A stretch of DNA of 64,000 nt. Source: Bacteroidota bacterium. Its GTDB lineage: Bacteria; Bacteroidota; Bacteroidia; Chitinophagales; Saprospiraceae. The notes under the pieces were generated by a model. That model saw nothing but the letters and a program-made list of their open reading frames with translations. It searched no databases and was not told the DNA's origin. The position numbers and the translations under genes were made by a program. The stretch's first letter is position 1. Each line of letters opens with the position of its first letter. Shown here piece after piece: positions 51,922 to 60,385 of the stretch. The stretch is from the NCBI GenBank assembly GCA_030147525.1, contig JASBVF010000040.1, positions 1-64,000 of the forward strand, read 5' to 3'.

Positions 51922-52527
51922 ATGAAAGATATCTGGGATTACCTGAAAGGACTTTTTCAAAAAGCAGAGGAAAGCTCGCCTTCCAACCCCTACCTCCATG
52001 AAGTGATCAACCGTACGGAGGAGGAGAAGTCTGCGTATAAAATTTGGAAAGGCTCGCTTTCTCAACGGCGGATGATGGACTGGCTGAACGATCAGTACGC
52101 CATCTGGCAGGCGCTCCCGGACGACATCGACCCGGCGATTGATTTTTTGAATACGCCCTCTTCCAAGGGTTTCGTGATTCATTTATCCAAAAAAGAATAC
52201 CCACGGGAAGACGCCATCCATCTTTTCGACTACTTCAAGGAGCAGGTGCTGGCGCTAAACTACAAACCCCAACTCTCCGACACCCGAACCTGGTCGCAGA
52301 AATCATGGGTGGAGACGGTGGAGCGGCACTACCTCAAACCCCGCCAGAACTGGGCCGGTGAAAAAAAAATTAACCAGCGTTTTGGAAACGTAACTATTGA
52401 ACTGACCTTCCGGAATGACCTCCCGCACCACCTGAAATTCCGGGCAACCAGTTACTCCGATCACCTCTACGCCGAGGCGGAAGAGTTCAAAGAATTGATG
52501 CAGGCAGTGCTGGTAAGCACAGTTTGA
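51922..52527 (+). CDS. Hypothetical protein, conserved-looking, unknown function
   Basis: The 201-residue soluble protein starts at the ATG at 51922 (MKDIWDYLKGLFQKAEESS). The N-terminal half is helical and charged, followed by an alpha/beta region (KGFVIHLSKKEYPREDAIHLFDYFKEQVLALNY) and a last part INQRFGNVTIELTFRNDLPHHLKFRATSYSDHLYA with alternating strands. No signal peptide, membrane segment or catalytic motif is seen. It may be co-transcribed with ferritin. I do not recognise the family. Confidence 0.7.
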   Translation: MKDIWDYLKGLFQKAEESSPSNPYLHEVINRTEEEKSAYKIWKGSLSQRRMMDWLNDQYAIWQALPDDIDPAIDFLNTPSSKGFVIHLSKKEYPREDAIHLFDYFKEQVLALNYKPQLSDTRTWSQKSWVETVERHYLKPRQNWAGEKKINQRFGNVTIELTFRNDLPHHLKFRATSYSDHLYAEAEEFKELMQAVLVSTV

Positions 52528-52559
52528 TTTATTCCCGCCGCAATCGTTTTCTATCTTTG
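52524..52559 (+). promoter_or_regulatory. lgt: Candidate promoter for lgt (TTG - 25 bp - TATCTTTG)
   Basis: TATCTTTG (52552-52559) is an exact -7 box. TTG (52524-52526) is 25 bp upstream, somewhat long. The lgt start is at 52662. The leader carries one arm of the GGAAATT word family (52628-52660). Confidence 0.4.
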
Positions 52560-52661
52560 CCTTTCTATTTGAGAAAATACAGGATTGGACACTTGCATTC
52601 ATCCCTTTCGACACGATTGGCGGCGTTTTCAAATTCCAATTTTCCAATTTCCTAATTTCCA

Positions 52662-53807
52662 ATGTATCCAGATCTTTCCTATCTCCTCCATGACCTGTTC
52701 GGAACTCAACCGGATAACTGGACTTCCATTTTCAAAACTTTCGGGATGATGCTTGTCATTTCCATCCTGGCTGCAGCGTGGTTTTTTTATCTCGAACTGA
52801 AACGCAAGGCTGATGAGGGAGTTTTTCAGCCAACGAAAGTCAGGGTGACCATCGGGCAGCCTGCCACGACTTGGGAGTTGATCTCCAACGGTCTTTTCGG
52901 GTTTGTCATCGGGTTTAAAATTTTATACATCGTCCAGCACTTCGACGAGTTTCAGCAGGATGCAGCAAGCGTGCTGCTTTCAGGAAAAGGCAACTGGCTG
53001 GCAGGTATCGTACTGGCAGCTGTCTTTGCCGGTCTGCGCTGGTGGGAAAAGAAAAAACAGGCGCTGCCAAAGCCAAAAGAGCAGACCGTAGCAGTGTACC
53101 CGCACGACCGGATTGGTGACCTGACAATGGTCGCTGCCATCACGGGCATCATTGGTGCTAAAATTTTTGCCATCCTTGAGGAGCCTTCCGGCTTCATGGA
53201 TGACCCGATCGGTACATTTTTTTCCGGTAGCGGGCTGGCTATTTACGGGGGTCTGATTTGCGGCTACCTGGGCGTGCTTTGGTATTTGAAAAAACACAAC
53301 ATCCCCTTCTGGCCAACGGCGGATGCCGTGGCTCCGGCGCTCATCATCTCCTACGGTATTGGCCGCATCGGGTGCCAGCTGGCAGGCGACGGCGATTGGG
53401 GTATCGTGGCTGCGCCACAACCGGAATGGTGGTTTTTGCCCGACTGGATTTGGGCTTATGACTATCCAATGAACGTCAACCGGGAAGGCATTCCGATCGA
53501 AGGATGCGAGTTTATTTACTGCAACCGCCTTGCTGAGCCTGTCTACCCGACGCCTTTTTATGAAACAATTGCTTCCTTCCTCATTGGCGGTTTCCTTTGG
53601 GCCATCCGCAAGCGGTTGACCATACCGGGTATGCTTTTCTTCATCTACCTGGCGCTCAATGGCGTCGAGCGGTTTTTCATTGAAAAAATCAGGGTGAATG
53701 TGAAATATGAGTGGATGCCATTTCAGCCGACGCAGGCGGAAATCATTGCGCTTTTGTTGTTTTTGATTGGCATCGGAGGCATCATCTGGCTGAGGCGAAA
53801 AAAGTAA
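52662..53807 (+). CDS. lgt: Prolipoprotein diacylglyceryl transferase
   Basis: Lgt moves diacylglycerol from phosphatidylglycerol to the lipobox cysteine of prolipoproteins in the inner membrane. The 381-residue polytopic protein carries the signature ISYGIGRIGCQLAGDGDWG, where the canonical GRxGNFxN becomes GRIGCQLAGDGDWG, a form seen in Bacteroidota. Other marks are GLAIYGGLICGYLGVL (H/Y-GG loop), YPTPFYETIASFLIGG and the FLALNG-like YLALNGVERFFIEKIRVN. An extra N-terminal soluble/TM part makes it longer than the usual 270-300 residues. Many lipoproteins in this window depend on it. Confidence 0.95.
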   Translation: MYPDLSYLLHDLFGTQPDNWTSIFKTFGMMLVISILAAAWFFYLELKRKADEGVFQPTKVRVTIGQPATTWELISNGLFGFVIGFKILYIVQHFDEFQQDAASVLLSGKGNWLAGIVLAAVFAGLRWWEKKKQALPKPKEQTVAVYPHDRIGDLTMVAAITGIIGAKIFAILEEPSGFMDDPIGTFFSGSGLAIYGGLICGYLGVLWYLKKHNIPFWPTADAVAPALIISYGIGRIGCQLAGDGDWGIVAAPQPEWWFLPDWIWAYDYPMNVNREGIPIEGCEFIYCNRLAEPVYPTPFYETIASFLIGGFLWAIRKRLTIPGMLFFIYLALNGVERFFIEKIRVNVKYEWMPFQPTQAEIIALLLFLIGIGGIIWLRRKK

Positions 53808-53830
53808 CCCGGCCACTTTCTGGGCCGGGT
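53807..53830 (+). terminator. Hairpin after lgt
   Basis: ACCCGGCC pairs with GGCCGGGT around CACTTTCT, starting in the stop codon. The T-run is missing, so it is a weak terminator candidate. A second hairpin GGAGGG/CCCTCC lies at 53880-53905. Confidence 0.5.
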
Positions 53831-54116
53831 CGGTAGAAATGTAGATTGTTTACGATGGTTGCTGTCGGATGAAAAAAGAGGAGGGAGAAAAGCAGGGAGC
53901 CCTCCCCCGTCCTTCCAAATCTTTTATCCGTTTTGGTTAAAACAACGGGTATGCCAGTTGTGCAAATCGTTGATTTTTAGAAAATTATGAAAATTGACAC
54001 CTTGCGGCTGTGTGCAATGTCGGACGAAAAGCGTTCGGAAGTGAACACCTGATTGCCGGGCCGACCGCCAGGTTTTTTAACCCTGTTCTCAAATTTTTAA
54101 CTTGCAGCAAAAAAGT
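53831..54116. other. Intergenic region with two small hairpins
   Basis: GGAGGG...CCCTCC (53880-53905) and CCGTTTT-GGTT-AAAACaACGG (near 53930) are visible. TTAACTTGC just before the next start resembles a -7 box with one T missing, as also found before the gene at 10664. No gene is seen. Confidence 0.4.
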
Positions 54117-55361
54117 ATGAGCTTTCGGGTACTGACTCTCCTTCTCGTTCTAACCGGCACTTCCTCACTCATGGCACAAAAAAATCTGCTCAAAAAACTA
54201 CTGCACCGCAACGCAGGGCAATTCGAAGCTGTGCTTCAGCTGCCGGACCAATACGATGTGCAGATCGTGTACACGCAGGTTGACCGGGATGAAAACAACT
54301 TCCCCCACTTCACCACCCACACCTACCAGTTGGATGAAAAAAAATATTACTACCCTGCCAGCACGGTGAAAATGCCGGTTGCATTTCTGGCTTTGGAAAA
54401 AATTAACCAGCTGAAAATCATGGGGCTGGATAAAAACTCAACCCTGAAAACCGGAGCTGGAAGCCCTCCCCAAACTTCCGCTGAAACGGATCCGACTGCC
54501 GCTTCCGGCCTGCCTTCGGTTGCTCACTACATCAAAAAAATTTTCCTGGTGAGCGACAACGATGCGAATAACCGGCTTTATGAATTGCTAGGGCAAGCAC
54601 AACTCAATGAGGCACTTTGGTCAAAGGGTTTTGAAAATGTGAAAATCGTTCACCGCCTTGGCATTGGCGGCTTCGATGAAGAAGCGAACCGTCACACCAA
54701 TCCCGTCAGTTTTTTTGAGGGTGAAAAAATGCTGTATCATCAGGGCGAAGTTTATAGCTACGCAGACCGGGATTTTCAGCTGAACGAAACGCTGAGGGGC
54801 AAAGGCTACTACGCTGACGGCCGGCTGGTGAACGAGCCTTTCGATTTTTCGAAAAAAAATTACATCTCGCTGAAAACGCAACTTGATATCCTGAAGACCG
54901 TCATTTTTCCGGAGACAACCCCCGCCCGGCAACGCTTTGACCTGACGGAAGATGATTACCGCTTCCTCTACCGGGTGATGTCGGAACTGCCCCGGGAAAG
55001 CCGGTTTCCGAAGTACGACCACGAACCGGACCACTACGTGAAATTTTTTATGTTTGGCGACAACAGGGAAGACGAAAAAATGCCGGCCAGCGTTCGTATT
55101 TTCAACAAAGTCGGTTGGGCTTACGGCTTCCTGACAGATGTGGCTTATGTGGTGGATTTTGAGGCGGGCGTGGAGTTTCTTCTTGCTGCCACCATCCATG
55201 TGAACGAAGATGGAATTTTTAACGACGACAACTACGAATACGAAACGGTGGGATTGCCCTTTCTGGCGAACCTCGGCAAGGTGGTTTACGATTATGAAAA
55301 AAAGCGAAAACGAAAATACAAGCCGGACTTGAGCAAGTTTAAAATTGAAAATTACGATTAG
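54117..55361 (+). CDS. Secreted serine hydrolase of the class A beta-lactamase-like superfamily
   Basis: The ATG at 54117 gives a signal peptide (MSFRVLTLLLVLTGTSSLMA) and 414 residues. The active-site set of penicillin-recognising enzymes is visible: SxxK as STVK in YYPASTVKMPVAFLALEKI (about residue 85), SDN in FLVSDNDANNRLYE, and a third motif position KVG in FNKVGWAYGF, where lactamases have KTG. A loop with a clear Glu166 equivalent is not seen. It is therefore a serine acyl-enzyme hydrolase of unclear substrate, possibly acting on peptidoglycan peptides. It lies 6 bp before dacB, so the two should be co-transcribed. Confidence 0.82.
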   Translation: MSFRVLTLLLVLTGTSSLMAQKNLLKKLLHRNAGQFEAVLQLPDQYDVQIVYTQVDRDENNFPHFTTHTYQLDEKKYYYPASTVKMPVAFLALEKINQLKIMGLDKNSTLKTGAGSPPQTSAETDPTAASGLPSVAHYIKKIFLVSDNDANNRLYELLGQAQLNEALWSKGFENVKIVHRLGIGGFDEEANRHTNPVSFFEGEKMLYHQGEVYSYADRDFQLNETLRGKGYYADGRLVNEPFDFSKKNYISLKTQLDILKTVIFPETTPARQRFDLTEDDYRFLYRVMSELPRESRFPKYDHEPDHYVKFFMFGDNREDEKMPASVRIFNKVGWAYGFLTDVAYVVDFEAGVEFLLAATIHVNEDGIFNDDNYEYETVGLPFLANLGKVVYDYEKKRKRKYKPDLSKFKIENYD

Positions 55362-55367
55362 AAAAAC

Positions 55368-56723
55368 ATGAAATACCTGACGCTAACTGTTCTGATTTTA
55401 GCATTGCTGGTGCCCGAAAGCGCTTTTTCACAGAGACAAAAAAGAAAAAAGGCCAGGGCAGAGGAGAAGTCAACGGAAAGACGGCTTGACCTGAAACTCG
55501 AGGCATCGCCTGTTTTTAGTAAAAGTTTCACCGGCTTTGCCCTCTACGATCCCGGAAAAGGCGAAATGCTTTATGAGTACAACTCGGATAAATATTTTAC
55601 GCCGGCCTCCAACACAAAAATTCTGACCCTGTACACCAGCCTGCGAATGCTGAGCGATTCAATTCCAGCGCTCCAGTATCAAAAACAGGGTGATTTGCTG
55701 ATTTTTTGGGGGACGGGTGACCCGTCTTTTCTCAATCCTCACTTGGAACAAAACTCGCAGGTGTTCAATTTTTTGAAAAACAGCAAGGAGCAACTGCTGT
55801 TTTGCCCAGCCAATTTCAAGGATCAGCGCTATGGCTCCGGCTGGATGTGGGGCGATTTTCCGTATTCCTATCAGGCTGAAAAATCGCCATTCCCGGTTTA
55901 CAGCAATGTCGCCCACTTCCGTCAGGCGGAGCCGGGTTCGGCTATCGAGGTTCGGCCCAAGTTTTTAAAAAACCTGTTGCGCTACGATTCAACCCTGCAA
56001 GTGGAAGATTACATTGGGCGAGAGGAGTTTGACAACCGGTTCACCGTCAACACCATAGCGCCGAGAGGCAGGGACGTTGAGTGGCATGTGCCTTTCCGTT
56101 ATTCTCCCTCTTTTCTTGCTGAAATGCTGACGGATACGCTGGGGCGGCCCGTTCACGTGCTCGATGCGAAGATGATACCTCCGCCGAATGCCAACATGCT
56201 TTACAGTTTGCGGTCTGACAGTCTCTACCTGTTGATGATGCAGGAGAGCGATAATTTCATCGCCGAGCAATTGCTCCTGCTGTGCTCCTGGCAAAGAACC
56301 GGCCTGCTGAATACCGAAAAAGTCATTGATTTTTCGAAGGAAAACTTTCTTGACGACCTGCCCGATGAGCCGAAATGGGTGGATGGTTCCGGACTTTCGA
56401 GGTACAACTTATTCACGCCCCGGTCTCTGGTGATGGTGTTGGATAAAATACAGCGCACGGTGTCCCGGCAGCGGCTGCTGAATATTTTCCCGGCGGGTGG
56501 CGTTTCCGGCACGATTAAAACCAACTATCGCAACGGGGGCACACCGTATGTTTTTGCAAAAACCGGTACGCTTCGCAATAACCACTGTCTGAGCGGTTAC
56601 CTCATTACGAAAAAGGGTAAGTTCCTGATCTTCAGTTTCATGCACAATAATTTCACGATCAGTACCTCAGCGATCAAAAGAGAAATGGAGCAGGTGTTAC
56701 GGCAGATTTATGAAACGATGTAA
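55368..56723 (+). CDS. dacB: D-alanyl-D-alanine carboxypeptidase/endopeptidase (PBP4, peptidase S13)
   Basis: The 451-residue periplasmic enzyme has a Sec signal peptide ending FSQ and a basic post-signal patch (RQKRKKARAEEK). Catalytic motifs of S13 are complete: SxxK as SNTK in YFTPASNTKILTLYTSLRML, SxN as SDN in MMQESDNFIAEQLLL, and KTG in FAKTGTLRNNHCLSGYL. Supporting segments are GTGDPSFLNPHL and YRNGGTPY. It trims or cleaves peptide cross-links in peptidoglycan. It immediately follows the other serine hydrolase. Confidence 0.93.
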   Translation: MKYLTLTVLILALLVPESAFSQRQKRKKARAEEKSTERRLDLKLEASPVFSKSFTGFALYDPGKGEMLYEYNSDKYFTPASNTKILTLYTSLRMLSDSIPALQYQKQGDLLIFWGTGDPSFLNPHLEQNSQVFNFLKNSKEQLLFCPANFKDQRYGSGWMWGDFPYSYQAEKSPFPVYSNVAHFRQAEPGSAIEVRPKFLKNLLRYDSTLQVEDYIGREEFDNRFTVNTIAPRGRDVEWHVPFRYSPSFLAEMLTDTLGRPVHVLDAKMIPPPNANMLYSLRSDSLYLLMMQESDNFIAEQLLLLCSWQRTGLLNTEKVIDFSKENFLDDLPDEPKWVDGSGLSRYNLFTPRSLVMVLDKIQRTVSRQRLLNIFPAGGVSGTIKTNYRNGGTPYVFAKTGTLRNNHCLSGYLITKKGKFLIFSFMHNNFTISTSAIKREMEQVLRQIYETM

Positions 56724-56733
56724 AGCAGCGGGT

Positions 56734-56741
56734 TATCTTTG
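56734..56741 (+). promoter_or_regulatory. Candidate -7 box TATCTTTG very close to a start codon
   Basis: Exact TAnnTTTG, with the next ATG only 9 bases after it. If active, transcription would begin at or next to the ATG, giving a leaderless message. No TTG at -33, so a chance match is possible. Confidence 0.3.
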
Positions 56742-56749
56742 TTCTCAAC

Positions 56750-57574
56750 ATGGATTTTTTCAACGGTACCCTCACGACCCTTTCCTTCCTGGTTCTTTCG
56801 GCAACCATCCTGCTGAATGGCGTGGCCGCTGCCGTTTTTGTTTTTCGAAAAAATGAGAACAAGCGGGCGGACTTTTATTTCGCAGGCTTTCTGCTTGCTT
56901 TTGCTTTCACTTCGCTGCACCACGTGCTGATATTGAAGGGAGTTTACCAGGCTCGCCCCGAGCTGCTTTTTTTGCCGGTGTATTTCACGCTATCGTTTGG
57001 CATGCTGCTTTTTTATTCGGTAAAACTCCGGCTCTTCCCGGCCTACCGTTTTGTGGGTTCGGATGCCAAGCATTTTTTCCTGCCGGTGGGCCAGTTGCTT
57101 TATTTTTTAGGAATTTTTCTGCTGACAAGTGTGGCGTATCGTGAAAAGTTCGGGCGGGAGTTCGGCTCGCCTTTCTACGGCGGGCTGGAGATGGCGCTGT
57201 ACATTGCCACTTTTTACGCTTACCAGTTTGGTGCCTACCGGTACATTCATTTTAAAATTTCGGCGCTTCGCAAAAAGCAGGAAGGCGGCCAGGCGATGTT
57301 CGAGGCACTTGTGCTGCGGCGTATGCTGCGGGTGATGTTGATTTTATTTTGGATCAACAGCGCTTACATCGTGGCGGACTTTGTGCTGTCTAAATTGCTG
57401 CTGCTGAACATGCACAACTTCAGGGGCTTTACCCGGTTCGGAGAGCTTTCGTTTGCGGCTATGGCGGGTTGGGCAGGCCTCTCGGGCATTCAGTTATTGC
57501 AAAAACCACCCTACCTGAACCTTTCTACTCTGGCTTTTAACTGGGTAAAAAAAGTAGCCGCAAACCGGAAGTGA
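56750..57574 (+). CDS. Polytopic membrane protein resembling the sensor part of membrane-bound AraC regulators
   Basis: The 274-residue protein has about seven hydrophobic helices (first at about residues 8-34) with a basic KISALRKKQEGG loop. The arrangement is like the N-terminal 7TM part of Bacteroidota AraC-type regulators, but no helix-turn-helix region follows: it ends NLSTLAFNWVKKVAANRK. So it is either a free-standing sensor-like domain or an unrelated membrane protein. It starts 26 bp after dacB and ends 36 bp from the convergent PurF-like gene. Confidence 0.68.
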   Translation: MDFFNGTLTTLSFLVLSATILLNGVAAAVFVFRKNENKRADFYFAGFLLAFAFTSLHHVLILKGVYQARPELLFLPVYFTLSFGMLLFYSVKLRLFPAYRFVGSDAKHFFLPVGQLLYFLGIFLLTSVAYREKFGREFGSPFYGGLEMALYIATFYAYQFGAYRYIHFKISALRKKQEGGQAMFEALVLRRMLRVMLILFWINSAYIVADFVLSKLLLLNMHNFRGFTRFGELSFAAMAGWAGLSGIQLLQKPPYLNLSTLAFNWVKKVAANRK

Positions 57575-57609
57575 AAAAGCGGAGCCCTGAATTCAGGCCC
57601 CGTTGGTTG

Positions 57610-59502
57610 TCAGTAAGCCCTTTCATCTTTGTTTTCCATAAAATTCATGAAAGCCCGGTTCACGACTTTGTTGCCGCCGGGCGTGGGGTAGTTTCCTGAA
57701 AAATACCAGTCACCGAGATGGCCGGGGCAGGCGTTGTGAAGCCCTTCGAGTGATTGGTAGATGACTTCGATCTTTGGTTTTAACCCTTTCGGTGTAACGA
57801 TCTGGGCGATTTTAGCTGAGATCTGCTCCGGAGTGAAATGGTCGTAGAGCGATTTTACCTCGTTTTTAATTTGCTCTTTCGGCAATTCAAGCTGTGCCTT
57901 GCAGCGTTCGTAGGCTTCGTTCAGCAGGGAGGATTTGTTGTTTTCCTTGAGCAATTCCACCAAAGCCCGGAAGGCCACGAAATCTTTCATCTTCGACATA
58001 TCGATGCCGTAGCAGTCAGGATAGCGGATTTGCGGAGCGCTGGAAACAATGATGATTTTCTTGGGCCGCAGGCGTGCTGCAATTCGGATGATGCTGTTCT
58101 TCAAAGTTGTTCCCCGCACGATGCTATCGTCGAGCAATACCAGCGAATCGACTTCATTTTTGACAATTCCGTAGGTTACGTCGTAGCCGTGGGTGACCAT
58201 TTCACCCCTTGAGCTATCGTCGGCGATGAAGGTGCGGAGCTTAGCGTCTTTGTGGACGAGTTTTTCAACCCGGGGTGTGAGCGCAAGGATTTTTGCAATT
58301 TCCCGGGAGTCGGGGTTGGGGCCGAGTTTTTTGATTTTTTCGAGCTTGGATTCGTTCAGGCTTTTTTCAATGCCTTTGATCAAACCGAAAAATGCGCTTT
58401 CAGCCGTATTTGGAACAAAAGAAAATACGGTGTTTTCAATGTCGTGATCCACTGCCTTCAGTACGGAGTCGGTGAGTTGTTCGCCAAGGAGTTTGCGTTC
58501 GGTATAAATATCCCGGTCGTTGCCCCTTGAAAAATAGATACGTTCGAAGGAGCAGGATTTTTTTTCACCTTGCTCGGTAAATGGCACTTCGCTGACTGTC
58601 CCGTTCCTTTTCACAACGAGCGCATGTCCGGGCTTGATTTCCTGGACCCTGGACACGTGAACGTCAAAAGCTGTCTGAATGGGCGGGCGCTCGGAACTGA
58701 CGACGACGACTTCCTCGTCTTGGTAGTAAAATGCCGGCCGGATGCCGTTGGGGTCCCGCATGACAAAAGCATCGCCATGGCCGATCATGCCTGCCATAGC
58801 ATAGCCGCCATCGAATTTTTTTGCAGCTCGTTTCAGCAACCGCTGAATGTCGAGGTTGTCAAAAATCAGGTCATTGATTTCGAGGTTGGTGTAGCCGTCT
58901 GGTTTATACCAGGTGTAGAGTCGTTGCACTTCATCGTCGAGGAAGTGACCTATTTTTTCAAGCACGGTGACCGTGTCCGTCTGCTCCATGGGATACTGCC
59001 CATACCCGACGAGTTCGTCGAAGAGTTCATCTACGTTGGTCAGGTTAAAATTACCTGCGACGACCAGCGTGCGGTGAATCCAGTTGCTTTTGCGGATGAA
59101 CGGGTGGACGTTTTTAACGCTGTTGGCGCCGTGGGTGCCATAACGCAGGTGGCCGAGCATGAGTTCGCCGGCGAAGGCGACATTTTCTTTGAGCCAGGCT
59201 GCGTCTTTGAGCTGGTTTTTTGAAAGTCCGTTGAAATTATCGTAAACCTGACCGAAGATGGACTGGATAGAGTTGGAGCCGCTGTTGCGTTTGCGATGAA
59301 TGATTTTTGTGCCGGGCCGGCTGTTCAGTTTAACGGTGGCAATACCGGCTCCGTCCTGCCCGCGGTTCCGCTGTTTCTCCATGAGCAGGTGAAGTTTGTT
59401 GACCCCGTAGAGGACCGTGCCGTATTTTTCAAGATAATAATCCAGTGGTTTGAGCAGGCGGATGAGTGCGATGCCACACTCGTGTTTGATAAAGTCACTC
59501 AT
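57610..59502 (-). CDS. purF: Long-form amidophosphoribosyltransferase (PurF-like)
   Basis: The 630-residue enzyme has an N-terminal glutamine amidotransferase class II domain whose nucleophile Cys9 follows a short propeptide ending HE (MSDFIKHE-CGIA). Seen: RNRGQDGAGIATV, GHLRYGTHGANSVKNVHPF, FDGGYAMAGMIGHGDAFVMRDPNGIRPAFY (parts) and the PRPP-binding loop VLLDDSIVRGTT. Usual PurF has about 470-510 residues; here extra segments lie before the PRPP loop and in a long C-terminal part (GLHNACPGHLGDWYFSGNYPTPGG). It transfers amide nitrogen to PRPP in purine synthesis. A second, standard PurF elsewhere in the genome cannot be excluded. Confidence 0.9.
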   Translation of the reverse strand: MSDFIKHECGIALIRLLKPLDYYLEKYGTVLYGVNKLHLLMEKQRNRGQDGAGIATVKLNSRPGTKIIHRKRNSGSNSIQSIFGQVYDNFNGLSKNQLKDAAWLKENVAFAGELMLGHLRYGTHGANSVKNVHPFIRKSNWIHRTLVVAGNFNLTNVDELFDELVGYGQYPMEQTDTVTVLEKIGHFLDDEVQRLYTWYKPDGYTNLEINDLIFDNLDIQRLLKRAAKKFDGGYAMAGMIGHGDAFVMRDPNGIRPAFYYQDEEVVVVSSERPPIQTAFDVHVSRVQEIKPGHALVVKRNGTVSEVPFTEQGEKKSCSFERIYFSRGNDRDIYTERKLLGEQLTDSVLKAVDHDIENTVFSFVPNTAESAFFGLIKGIEKSLNESKLEKIKKLGPNPDSREIAKILALTPRVEKLVHKDAKLRTFIADDSSRGEMVTHGYDVTYGIVKNEVDSLVLLDDSIVRGTTLKNSIIRIAARLRPKKIIIVSSAPQIRYPDCYGIDMSKMKDFVAFRALVELLKENNKSSLLNEAYERCKAQLELPKEQIKNEVKSLYDHFTPEQISAKIAQIVTPKGLKPKIEVIYQSLEGLHNACPGHLGDWYFSGNYPTPGGNKVVNRAFMNFMENKDERAY

Positions 59503-59621
59503 TGATTATTGGCGAATGAATTGCCCGTAGAAAGTGTTTAAAAGTTTACAATTTTGGGCTTGCCCATAAAAGTGAAACGATTTAAACCTTTTAAAATCAT
59601 TTAATTCTGATTAAGAAGGCG

Positions 59622-59629
59622 CAAAGGTA
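59622..59629 (-). promoter_or_regulatory. purF: Candidate -7 box TACCTTTG for the PurF-like gene
   Basis: Exact TAnnTTTG on the minus strand, about 120 bases before the start codon. No TTG at the -33 distance. It is back to back with a plus-strand -7 box at 59693. Confidence 0.4.
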
Positions 59630-59692
59630 AAGCGAAAAAAAGAAACGCTTGCGTCTGATGGAGTCTATGTTTTCGCAAGTATTTGAATGTGC

Positions 59693-59700
59693 TACCTTTG
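59693..59700 (+). promoter_or_regulatory. Candidate -7 box TACCTTTG
   Basis: Exact TAnnTTTG about 58 bases before the ATG at 59759. A TTTTCG stands where the -33 TTG would be. Confidence 0.4.
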
Positions 59701-59758
59701 TTTTGCGGAAATAACCCGTCATTGCGTGAATAGTTCGAAAAAAAAAATTTCAACTCAC

Positions 59759-60112
59759 ATGAATAAAACACCACAGTTCAAAGCACTTGAAAAAGAACTG
59801 TCAGCTTACAGGGAAATCATTGGTAAAGCAGCTGAAGTAATTTCGGATCAGGACGTCTCAGCGTTCCCAATTTTCGTGATTCATAAAAATTTGGTGGATA
59901 TTGGCATAAATATCGTTGATAAGGAAGTGACCCGGGGTAAGTGGTCCGTCAACGCATCGACGCTTGAGGAGTTTGTTACCAAACAAATCATCCTGCCCGA
60001 AAAGGTTGAAGACTTCAAATTGCTTTACAAAAGTCATGACGGGGAGTTGTGTTTGTTTGTTTTAAGCGATCTGGGGGCCAACTTTATTTTTATTCCAAGG
60101 GAACCTGTTTAA
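59759..60112 (+). CDS. Hypothetical small soluble protein
   Basis: The ATG at 59759 gives 117 residues (MNKTPQFKALEKELSAYREI). A helical first third is followed by strands and helices (FPIFVIHKNLVDIGINIVD, WSVNASTLEEFVTKQII) and a hydrophobic last strand LSDLGANFIFIPREPV. No signal peptide or catalytic motif is visible, and I do not recognise the family. Upstream codons in frame include the promoter box and are unlikely to be translated. Confidence 0.7.
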   Translation: MNKTPQFKALEKELSAYREIIGKAAEVISDQDVSAFPIFVIHKNLVDIGINIVDKEVTRGKWSVNASTLEEFVTKQIILPEKVEDFKLLYKSHDGELCLFVLSDLGANFIFIPREPV

Positions 60113-60256
60113 TACCCATTCACGCCATTTCAACATTGAAAATTCCTGATGCGGGAATTTCAATCATTTTCCTCCGGCCCCCCCACACTATTTGCCCGAA
60201 AGAGTAAGCTATTTTTGGTTTGGTTTTTTCTTTGTGAAATCCAGCACCGTTCGGAC

Positions 60257-60296
60257 GGGGTATCTTTTTTTAAAGAAATAATTCATGAAATACCCC
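60257..60296. other. Stem-loop GGGGTAT / ATACCCC ahead of the hybrid kinase
   Basis: Outer arms at 60257-60263 and 60290-60296 with a nested CTTTTTTTAAAG. It lies in the 273 bp gap before the hybrid kinase. Purpose unknown; a terminator for the small gene at 59759 is possible. Confidence 0.3.
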
Positions 60297-60385
60297 CCTT
60301 GCCTGCTGAACAGACAAATTAAAACCTGCCGGTCAATGCTTATGGTAAAATCTAAATACCCTTATCACAGCGACACATATTGGAC

